Source: a virus
Length of the DNA stretch: 21,332 nt
Direction: 5' to 3' (one strand)
IMG/VR virus record: IMGVR_UViG_3300025840_000310
Location: 1 to 21,332 of that record
The translations under genes were made by a program, and so were the position numbers. A model generated the notes under the pieces. That model was not told the origin of the DNA. It saw only the letters and a list, made by a program, of their open reading frames with translations, and did no database searches. How positions within the stretch are numbered: position 1 is the first letter of the stretch; each line of letters starts with the position of its first letter. Shown in pieces: positions 7,139 to 13,557 of the stretch.

Positions 7139-7406
7139 ATCGTTTTCTCAAGTTTAAAAGTTGTGCATTTTTAGAATCAATCTGATTGTCAATTTCTGCA
7201 ATCTGATTACTCAATCCAAGATTTAATTGGATGAGTGAGTCTGCCTCACTCTCCAATCTTGAAATCTCACCTAAATACTCCATCTCTTTTTCTTTCAACA
7301 TTCTTTCGTATTCTTTTTTGTAGGTATTACCCATAAAGAATTGCTGGTAGATAAGGACACCTGCCAAACAAAGAATTACAAGTTGAGATGGATTTAGTTT
7401 TTTCAT
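7062..7406 (-). CDS. Membrane-anchored coiled-coil protein (114 aa), i-spanin-like
   Basis: The chain begins with two lysines and one N-terminal membrane helix (about 7-25, SQLVILCLAGVLIYQQFFM). A long, highly charged coiled coil follows to about residue 95, then an acidic tail (DDMSDDDL). This N-in, C-out topology with a periplasmic coiled coil matches Rz-type i-spanins. The next gene starts inside its 3' end in another frame, as Rz1 does in Rz. The ATG follows the previous stop directly (TAAATG). No enzyme motif is present. Alternatives are a membrane-anchored structural or superinfection-exclusion protein. Confidence 0.72.
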   Translation of the reverse strand: MKKLNPSQLVILCLAGVLIYQQFFMGNTYKKEYERMLKEKEMEYLGEISRLESEADSLIQLNLGLSNQIAEIDNQIDSKNAQLLNLRKRYEEQMDKFDDMSDDDLISAFANAFN

Positions 7407-7754
7407 TTATTTTTTTGCAGCTGGCTTTCTACGAGGCTTACGGTTCGTAGGTTTCTTTGCAACTGGCTTGGTATCACCAACGTTAGTTGCTGCTGGTTTT
7501 TTTGCTGCTGGTTTTCTGCGTGGTTTACGTTTAGATGTTGACTTTCCTTTAGCAGCATCGACAACATCTTTTGATTCCTTAACAACATTCCTTACAGCAG
7601 TACGAACTTCTTTTACTTCCTTAACCACGTTTCTAGCACGAGTCTTAACTTCAGCAACATCTTCTTTAACTTCTTTAATTACTTCAACTACTTTTTCATC
7701 AATAGTAGTTTTACCAAGTAACCAATTCCAAGTTTTCTTTAACCAATTTTTCAT
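7407..7754 (-). CDS. Amphipathic helical protein with histone H1-like Lys/Pro/Ala tail (115 aa)
   Basis: Residues 1-14 (MKNWLKKTWNWLLG) form a Trp-rich amphipathic segment that could sit on a membrane. Residues 16-70 are a charged Val/Lys/Glu helix. Residues 71-115 are a basic, disordered tail in which RKPRRKPAAKK occurs twice (76-86 and 105-115); the two copies use different codons at DNA level. Such tails occur in H1-like nucleoid proteins and bind DNA non-specifically. The gene is first in the short group with the two coiled-coil membrane proteins, after a 61-base gap with a promoter-like element. Function is unknown; DNA compaction, a DNA-membrane contact or a lysis-related role are all possible. 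Confidence 0.7.
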   Translation of the reverse strand: MKNWLKKTWNWLLGKTTIDEKVVEVIKEVKEDVAEVKTRARNVVKEVKEVRTAVRNVVKESKDVVDAAKGKSTSKRKPRRKPAAKKPAATNVGDTKPVAKKPTNRKPRRKPAAKK

Positions 7755-7787
7755 AATTTTCTCTTTTTGTTAAACTAATTGTTCCAA

Positions 7788-7797
7788 TATAAATATG
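7788..7797 (-). promoter_or_regulatory. CATATTTATA element between inverted TTCCAA/TTGGAA arms
   Basis: The element lies about 35 bases before the start at 7754, in a 61-base gap. The minus strand reads CATATTTATATTGGAAC. It is flanked by TTCCAA and TTGGAA (7782-7787 and 7802-7807 on the plus strand), a 6-base inverted repeat around the element. It could be a promoter with an operator-like dyad. Confidence 0.35.
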
Positions 7798-7815
7798 TAA
7801 GTTGGAATTAATTAA

Positions 7816-8490
7816 TTACCATTTACGACAAGACCAATATCTTGCTTTCCACCTTGGACCTGGATTATCACAATTGTGTCTTGCTCTAAATGACTTTCTC
7901 GCTTCAGGATTATCTTTACGAATTCTCATCGTACCACCTTTAGCGCCACCACCTTGGCCAAAGTTTACTTTAACAACATTTCCTTTGTCATTGTTTACAT
8001 AAACTTTAAACTTTTTAACATCACCTTGCATAATCTTACCAAGTTCTACTTTTCTACCTTGGTATTCTGCTTCGTTGATATTATTAACATCCTCTTTATG
8101 TAGATTTAACATTTGAGAGTATTCCTTCATAAAGTTGATGAAGTCTTTGGTTTCTTCAAGTGTCTCAACATCGTATTCATCAACCTCACCATAATCTGAT
8201 ACTGTTGAAATGTAATCTTCTGCTTTTGTAATCAAAGACTGAACCCAAGGTTCTAAATCACCCTTACCTTGAAGTTTTGTAATGAGTGCTTGTGCTTTTC
8301 GGATTGAGGTTTCTAATTGGTCTACTGCCATATCAGAATCAGACTCACTACCTTCGTTAGCAAATGCGTTTACATAAGGATTAGATACAACCTTACCCAA
8401 CTCTGGAGTAAAACCATACTTCTCTTCCATAAAGTTTTTTACATTATGGTATTCTTCTCTGATTAATTCTTTGAGTTGTTTTTCAGTCAT
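7816..8490 (-). CDS. Putative capsid cargo protein with conserved Cys/Trp-rich C-terminal domain (224 aa)
   Basis: The N-terminus (MTEKQLKELIREEYHN) is helical and includes LIRE, a possible gp21-type site. The middle (45-135) is acidic and helical. NNINE ends at Glu140 and is followed by AEYQGRKVELGK, an apparent start of a separate module. The last 84 residues are basic: a KFKVYVNNDKGNVVKVNFG strand pair, RKDNPEARKSFRARHNC, then a tail with CDNPGPRWKARYW and a second Cys (C207, C221). I recall this ending as a recurrent small domain in marine T4-like phages, of unknown role. Cleavage after Glu140 would release it. The stop-start distance to the upstream 347-residue gene is one base, so co-expression is likely. 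Confidence 0.75.
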   Translation of the reverse strand: MTEKQLKELIREEYHNVKNFMEEKYGFTPELGKVVSNPYVNAFANEGSESDSDMAVDQLETSIRKAQALITKLQGKGDLEPWVQSLITKAEDYISTVSDYGEVDEYDVETLEETKDFINFMKEYSQMLNLHKEDVNNINEAEYQGRKVELGKIMQGDVKKFKVYVNNDKGNVVKVNFGQGGGAKGGTMRIRKDNPEARKSFRARHNCDNPGPRWKARYWSCRKW

Positions 8491-8491
8491 C

Positions 8492-9535
8492 TTACTTAAA
8501 CTTTTTAATTAGTTTTACTTGAACTGAATTACCTGGCTTACCTGCGATTGCAGATACCAATGCCATTCTCTCTGGAAGTTTACCAACCTTAACGTATTGA
8601 TATACTTTTTCAATATCCAAATTGTTGTCATCAACGAACTTTTGGATAGCGTCTTTGTTCATACCAGTCAAACCACCAATTTCCATTGCGGTTCTACTAG
8701 CTGCTTCGTTTACTGATTCCATTTTGAATCCTTTAGAAGTATAGTTTTTGATTGCCTTTTCTAAATCAACTTTATTTTTGAAAGTTTCAATATCAAAGAA
8801 ATCACTACCATCTTTGTGTTTCTTAACACCATCGTGAGAAGAGATACTATATTTAGCTTTACCGATTTGTGGATTTACTTTGAATACTTTTTTACCTTCG
8901 GTTACTGATTCAACAATCTTTACAGGAACTAAAGCAGTACCTTTATCAGTCAACTTCATTACATATGGAACTCCATCAATTACTGATTTGTAATCTTTGT
9001 GAGTTTTTGCCCACTCTTTTTTAGAAATGGTATTTGTGATTTTAAATTTAGCACCCTCGGTGATTGATTCCATCAATCCAATTGCAGTAGTACCAACAAC
9101 TCGCTCAGCACCATCTGCATATTTGTTGTTTAGAATTGCTATCTTTACCGGCTTGTCAATTATATACATTGGAAGTGGGGATGTACCAAATGAATATTTG
9201 ATTCCATTCTTTTTTAATTCTTTACCAATATCCATAAAAGATTTAGAAGCTTTTACGATGTCAGCAAGTTTATCCAACATATCATCATGCTTACCTTCGT
9301 TTACTGATTCTTCTACCGACTCACCTGCACATTGTTTCCAACCACCACCAGCGGCTTTGTATTGTTTAGATGCCCAGCCATTTGCGTATGCTGATGGGTA
9401 TACATCAAACTTCTTCTTTGCTTGTGATTTGTAATACGACCATTTTGATGCGTCAGTAGGGCAATTCTTTTCTTCAAGTTTTTGAACTTCTTCACCCAAT
9501 AGTCGTAATTCTTCAATATATACTCTCTTATCCAT
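8492..9535 (-). CDS. Multi-module capsid polyprotein with four ESxxE boundaries (347 aa)
   Basis: AAGGAG at 9546-9541 lies five bases before the ATG, a strong ribosome site. The protein splits into five unrelated modules at near-identical motifs: ESVNE (76-80), ESITE (156-160), ESVTE (209-213) and ESVNE (273-277). Cutting after each final Glu gives pieces of 80, 80, 53, 64 and 70 residues, each next starting with Gly or Ala. Module 1 has the motif DVYPSAYANGWASK (44-57) with Cys25 and Cys69, a small domain I recall from T4-like phages. Modules 3 and 4 are basic beta-type segments; module 5 looks helical (IEKVYQYVKVGKLPERM). The motif fits the hydrophobic-x-Glu specificity of T4 gp21. Module functions are unknown. 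Confidence 0.78.
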   Translation of the reverse strand: MDKRVYIEELRLLGEEVQKLEEKNCPTDASKWSYYKSQAKKKFDVYPSAYANGWASKQYKAAGGGWKQCAGESVEESVNEGKHDDMLDKLADIVKASKSFMDIGKELKKNGIKYSFGTSPLPMYIIDKPVKIAILNNKYADGAERVVGTTAIGLMESITEGAKFKITNTISKKEWAKTHKDYKSVIDGVPYVMKLTDKGTALVPVKIVESVTEGKKVFKVNPQIGKAKYSISSHDGVKKHKDGSDFFDIETFKNKVDLEKAIKNYTSKGFKMESVNEAASRTAMEIGGLTGMNKDAIQKFVDDNNLDIEKVYQYVKVGKLPERMALVSAIAGKPGNSVQVKLIKKFK

Positions 9536-9544
9536 TCAGACTCC

Positions 9545-9844
9545 TTAATTGATGTATGCGTTCAGCTCGTATCCGTTCTTCATACCATACACTTGAATTT
9601 GAAGTGCTTTTCTTTGAGGCTTACCACCTTTAAGTAGACCTACTGTAAAACGAGTGTCTTTACCTACTGAAGGTCGTGAACGAACATTTTTACCACCCAT
9701 TGCTATTTGAGATTGCCAATCATCTTCATCGATTTCGTATCCACGTTTTTCAGCAAACTTTTTTGCTTCTTCTGCAGCATCAGTAAACGATTTGTGGTAT
9801 ACTTTATAATCTGCTTCTTTTAAAAGTGACTTTAACTTAATCAT
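9545..9844 (-). CDS. Small capsid internal-type protein (99 aa)
   Basis: AAGGAT precedes the ATG at 9844. The chain starts MIKLKSLLKE and then ADYK, nearly the same as the start of the gp22-like scaffold (MKLKSLLKE) and very like the T4 internal protein pattern of a ten-residue targeting peptide cut by gp21 after Glu. The mature part has GYEIDEDDW (35-43), RSRPSVGKDTRFTVGLLKGG and KALQIQVYGM, a compact alpha/beta domain I have met as a small hypothetical protein in other phages. No catalytic motif is apparent. It is one of a run of similarly headed genes, so packaging in the capsid is the best inference. Confidence 0.76.
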   Translation of the reverse strand: MIKLKSLLKEADYKVYHKSFTDAAEEAKKFAEKRGYEIDEDDWQSQIAMGGKNVRSRPSVGKDTRFTVGLLKGGKPQRKALQIQVYGMKNGYELNAYIN

Positions 9845-9853
9845 CAGAAATCC

Positions 9854-10612
9854 TTATTTTTTATATACAGACTCTTTAAAGATTCTCATACCGGTATTTT
9901 CGACCAATGCTTCAACTTTTTGCCCTAATGGTCTACCAATAGTCATTGAGATGTAGAATCCCATTGCGTTTACAATGTCTTTACCATCCCACTTACAAAT
10001 ATTTGCAACGTCAGGACCCAAGTCGTAGTGATACATTTCCTCAAGGTCTTTCATTCCTTGTGGGTCACCTTCGTATTTTGCTTTAGGGAACAATTTAGCA
10101 ACACCCTTTGCTTCACTATGGAAGTTAGCGTCACCCAATGCACCCATCAAAATGTGCATTACTGCCCATTGGTGATTTGCGCCACCTTTTCTTAAATCTT
10201 TAAGATTCTTATCTAAAAGTTGTTTAACCTTTTTGTTCATCCCAGCATCTTCATTAAGAAAACTTTCTACGATTGATTTTAAGTTCATATCACTCTCCGT
10301 CGATTCTAACATCTTTAATAATTTGTCATCTTTAATAATAAATGTATATCCAGCTTGATGACCATATGGGTCGTTTTCAAATTCAAGACCAGTTTTCTTT
10401 TTTAGATAAACTGCCGTAGTATTTCTAAACTCTTCATCAGCTAATCTTGGATTTGAACTTTTACGAAGGATATCTTCAATAGCATCTAAATCTTTAGATG
10501 TCTTTGGTATAAGGTTAATCTGACCATTCTTGAATGATGTATAAAATTCAACCTTTACACCACCATAGGTGAATTTAGCCTTACCTTCTGATAACAACGA
10601 TGTTAGTTTCAT
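9854..10612 (-). CDS. Two-module capsid cargo protein with internal targeting-like peptide (252 aa)
   Basis: The chain starts MKLTSLLSE (1-9) followed by Gly, a capsid-targeting-like peptide. Module 1 (10-107) is alpha/beta, with GGVKVEFYTSFKNGQINLIP. A second targeting-like peptide, MNLKSIVESFLNE (109-121), leads into module 2 (122-252). Module 2 is helical, with GGANHQWAVMHILMGALGDANFHSEAKG and YHYDLGPDVANICKW. The DNA before Met109 carries GGAGAG six to nine bases upstream of that ATG (10293-10298), so internal initiation or an ancestral separate gene is possible. The start overlaps the stop of the 193-residue gene as ATGA. Neither module has a function I recognise. Confidence 0.76.
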   Translation of the reverse strand: MKLTSLLSEGKAKFTYGGVKVEFYTSFKNGQINLIPKTSKDLDAIEDILRKSSNPRLADEEFRNTTAVYLKKKTGLEFENDPYGHQAGYTFIIKDDKLLKMLESTESDMNLKSIVESFLNEDAGMNKKVKQLLDKNLKDLRKGGANHQWAVMHILMGALGDANFHSEAKGVAKLFPKAKYEGDPQGMKDLEEMYHYDLGPDVANICKWDGKDIVNAMGFYISMTIGRPLGQKVEALVENTGMRIFKESVYKK

Positions 10613-11190
10613 TCTTTGTTCTCCAACTTCTGAATAAAGTTCTCTTTAAACATACGGAACTCATTCTCTATTTTTTCTTCCATCTCTTCCCAAGTCGTAC
10701 CATCCCATTCCTCAATCGAACCATCTTCGTTGATGTAGCGGGCTTTGATAGCCAGTTTTAGAGCTTCTTTCTCAAGTTCAGCTTGTTTCAACCAAGCTTT
10801 ACCATTGTCCAACATTTTTTGTCGTTCATACTCTTCGTACTTACCCTCAATCTTTAATTGATGTTCCATATCAATTACACAATCAAAGCACATTCCGTGA
10901 ATAGCTTTCATCTTGAGGTCATTACGCTTGGGGTTTGTACAAGTACAAACATCCTTACGACATTTAGGGAATGTGTTGATGTCATTTCTCAACTCTGAAA
11001 GTTTACCAAGTTTAACCTTGTATCCTTTCTTTTGTTCCCAAATATTTCCTTCACCATCAGTCCATTGGTCACCAACTTCCCTTTTGATAAAGTCCTTACT
11101 CTCTCCAAAAGCAACCGTGTTTTTGGTTTGAGTTCGGTGATTTCCAGCAATCATTTCTTTGACTGCTTTAATATTTTGCAATTTTGCCAT
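10609..11190 (-). CDS. Putative zinc-binding protein (193 aa), conserved in T4-like phages
   Basis: Five cysteines are arranged as C77-x4-C82-x-C84 and C101-x2-C104 with His98 nearby, consistent with a zinc finger. The N-terminal part has KEMIAGNHRTQTKNT, then VGDQWTDGEGNIWEQKKGYKVKL, a pattern I recall from hypothetical proteins of other marine T4-like phages. The C-terminal part (115-193) is a charged helix rich in Glu and Lys. Unlike its neighbours on both sides it has no targeting-like N-terminus and no ESxxE boundary. It may therefore act in the cell, for example in assembly, rather than as capsid cargo. The end overlaps the next gene by four bases. Confidence 0.72.
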   Translation of the reverse strand: MAKLQNIKAVKEMIAGNHRTQTKNTVAFGESKDFIKREVGDQWTDGEGNIWEQKKGYKVKLGKLSELRNDINTFPKCRKDVCTCTNPKRNDLKMKAIHGMCFDCVIDMEHQLKIEGKYEEYERQKMLDNGKAWLKQAELEKEALKLAIKARYINEDGSIEEWDGTTWEEMEEKIENEFRMFKENFIQKLENKE

Positions 11191-11224
11191 AACTCTTTTG
11201 TATAGTTTTACTACTATAAGTATA

Positions 11225-13525
11225 TTAGAAATACATTAAACCCAAGATTTGGTTTAGTGATGCAAATGTACCTGTAAGTTTCATTGTGTATCCTTTGTAA
11301 GTAAATACAATACCCTCGTTTGGTACAATCTTATCTCTACCACCAACTGCGTTTAATCTTTCTAATTCCATTTTTAATTTTGCAATCTTTTTTGGGTCAC
11401 CTGACTTTTTAACATCACCGATGGTTTTGTCAAGTCTCTTCTGCATATCTCTCAATGCGCCATCAGGATTAACCGTGAGTGCTGAAGACATAAATGATAG
11501 AACCTCTGCACCCACACCCAAGAAGATATCTTCAAACTTACGAAGATTATCTTTTGAGATTTTTGCCTGGTCAATCTTATCAGTTTTTTGTGCCCAATCT
11601 AATGTTTTCTTATCTGAAATGTTTTTACTATCCAAACGGAATCCTTTGTCGTAGAATGCCCATCTCTTTACCAATCCCATTTTGGTTTTGTTGTCCAAAG
11701 TAGTTGGTGAGTTTTTATCAACATACTCTTCCCACCATCTTTGGTGATATTCAGCCACACCATCGGTATCTTTGAGTTTGAACTCTTTTTGTACTTTAGA
11801 TAGTTGACCAAAGAACTTTGATTTCATTTTTGATAGTTCTTGGTTTTGTGGAAGTTTTACCACAGGAGGGCCTTGGATGGTATACTTTGATTGAACATGA
11901 GCATTCACTTGTTTAATCATACCGGCAAGGATTCTTGCATCAGAGGTGTCTGCTCCAATTGCCTCACCCTTCTCATTGTACTCCATTGTTCCGTGGAAAA
12001 CTAATAGTGGTTGACCGTATGGTACTACGTTAACTGACTCCGGCCAGATGACTTCAATGTTCATAAATTTTGAACCATCTTTGAAGACTTTCTCTTTTTG
12101 TGCATCTGATAGTTTTGAAATAGCTGATTCCAAATCTTTCATTGCGAAATTGTACGCATCGGTCAAACCCCCTCTATTAGCAAACTTATCTGAAACACCT
12201 TTGATGTCCAATGCGTTAAGTCCCCTATCTTTGAGATGTGATTTATTTCTTGCAGCGATGATGCCTCTATCTTTTCTATATGAGATAGCAAGTGCTTGTC
12301 CATCGGTTTTTTCTCTGGTAAATTCCAACTTACCATTTAGTGCTTTGTCGATGATAATTTTTAAATCACCGAAGGTTAATCCAAGTTCAGTATCAAATGG
12401 GTGATTCATGTGACCATATGCACCACCCTCGTTAAGGATACCTTCTTTAAGGTTGTTCTTTTTAGCTTTTTGCTTTTCGGTATCAATTTTTGGAGTAAGG
12501 TTGTTGATTTCTTTTGGTTCTGCAAATTTAACAAACTCCATACCTAAACGAAGTGCGACTCTCTTAATGTGCTTTGCCCATTTAGTATAACCAGGACGAC
12601 CTGTGATGTCTTTACCATATCTGGCTTTCTGACCATCCATCGTGTCACCTGTTGGGAAGAATGATACACCCAAACGACCTGGACCTTTTGGATATTCGGT
12701 GGAAGTAATATTTTCCATCGAATCATCATCCATTAAATACGATACAATATCCCAACCTAATTTCCCAACAACATCATCCATTTCAGCACGAAATGTATTC
12801 ATATTACCATAGAAAGCGCCAGGACCATCATCCACCATACTTCTACCGATTGGTGAAACCGATGAACCTTCTTTTATAATTTCATTAATATCAATTGTTT
12901 GTAAGAATGACTCCATTACAGACTCAACCTTTGACATACGACCTGATACTAAATTAAAAATCTTTTGGTCAAACTTTGGGTATACTGATTTAAAAAACTT
13001 AATTCTTTTTTGTTCATCTGGCTCCGACATACCTTTGCGAACTTCAGTACCAGAAATACCACGACCTTGTGGTGGTACGATATAAACATATCCGTTATCT
13101 TTCATTGGAAGTGATGTATCACCCTTATATGGTTGGAAGAATCTTCCCTTACCCATACCCAATCTACCAGCATCTTTCTCACCAACTACCGTGACAAACG
13201 CAGTTGTGTTCTCATCAAACTTTCCAAGAATTTCTTTTGGAGCGTATGGATTCTTTACTTGGTATATTTTATTTTTTGGAATACCAAACATCGTAGTCAT
13301 TATCTGAACTTTTTCCTTAAAACGGAATGGTGACTTTGGTAATTCTACTTTATCGGAAGTTCCAATGTAAACATTATCTTTACCAAACTTTTTTACCAAA
13401 TGTTGGTATACAGCATTATGGCCTGAATGGAATGGGTGAAACCTACCTACATACGTTACCACGGTTTTCTTAACATCTTCAGTTAAGATTGATTCTGTTA
13501 TCCATTTGTTTATAAATTTTCCCAT
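11225..13525 (-). CDS. NMN adenylyltransferase-like and ligase-like nucleotidyltransferase polyprotein (766 aa)
   Basis: Three parts are separated by cleavage-like motifs. (1) After MGKFINKWITESILTE (1-16), residues 20-195 form a nucleotidylyl transferase domain with GRFHPFHSGH (27-36, HxGH motif) and ISGTEVR (157-163), most like NadM/NadR-type NMN adenylyltransferases. (2) After INEIIKE (213-219), a middle module (220-360). (3) After GILNE (362-366), a region like the ATP/NAD-dependent ligase fold: EKTDGQ with candidate nucleotidyl-lysine Lys406 (KxDG), MNIEVIW with Glu491, EGIVF (737-741) and YTMKLTG with Lys749, in the order of ligase motifs I, III, IV and V. The long insert between motifs III and IV is unusual. 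I recall related C-terminal regions as a domain of unknown function in marine T4-like phages. Enzyme activity is inferred; packaging into the capsid is a hypothesis. Confidence 0.78.
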   Translation of the reverse strand: MGKFINKWITESILTEDVKKTVVTYVGRFHPFHSGHNAVYQHLVKKFGKDNVYIGTSDKVELPKSPFRFKEKVQIMTTMFGIPKNKIYQVKNPYAPKEILGKFDENTTAFVTVVGEKDAGRLGMGKGRFFQPYKGDTSLPMKDNGYVYIVPPQGRGISGTEVRKGMSEPDEQKRIKFFKSVYPKFDQKIFNLVSGRMSKVESVMESFLQTIDINEIIKEGSSVSPIGRSMVDDGPGAFYGNMNTFRAEMDDVVGKLGWDIVSYLMDDDSMENITSTEYPKGPGRLGVSFFPTGDTMDGQKARYGKDITGRPGYTKWAKHIKRVALRLGMEFVKFAEPKEINNLTPKIDTEKQKAKKNNLKEGILNEGGAYGHMNHPFDTELGLTFGDLKIIIDKALNGKLEFTREKTDGQALAISYRKDRGIIAARNKSHLKDRGLNALDIKGVSDKFANRGGLTDAYNFAMKDLESAISKLSDAQKEKVFKDGSKFMNIEVIWPESVNVVPYGQPLLVFHGTMEYNEKGEAIGADTSDARILAGMIKQVNAHVQSKYTIQGPPVVKLPQNQELSKMKSKFFGQLSKVQKEFKLKDTDGVAEYHQRWWEEYVDKNSPTTLDNKTKMGLVKRWAFYDKGFRLDSKNISDKKTLDWAQKTDKIDQAKISKDNLRKFEDIFLGVGAEVLSFMSSALTVNPDGALRDMQKRLDKTIGDVKKSGDPKKIAKLKMELERLNAVGGRDKIVPNEGIVFTYKGYTMKLTGTFASLNQILGLMYF

Positions 13526-13557
13526 AATAATAAGTATCTTAAATTATATCTTTAAGG

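Noticed and set aside
7468-7773. Plus-strand open frame of 101 codons, rich in Thr, Ser and Phe
   Set aside because: It is the complement of the Lys/Ala/Val-rich basic protein; the low-complexity composition keeps the opposite frame open by chance.
9027-9434. Plus-strand open frame of 135 codons
   Set aside because: It lies fully antisense to the multi-module 347-residue gene, which has a strong ribosome site and clear motifs. The plus-strand product has no recognisable domain.
13538-13556. Inverted repeat CTTAAA/TTTAAG between the fibre and NMNAT-ligase genes
   Set aside because: The stem is six A/T-rich pairs apart from one G-C and no T run follows on the transcribed strand; too weak to call a terminator.
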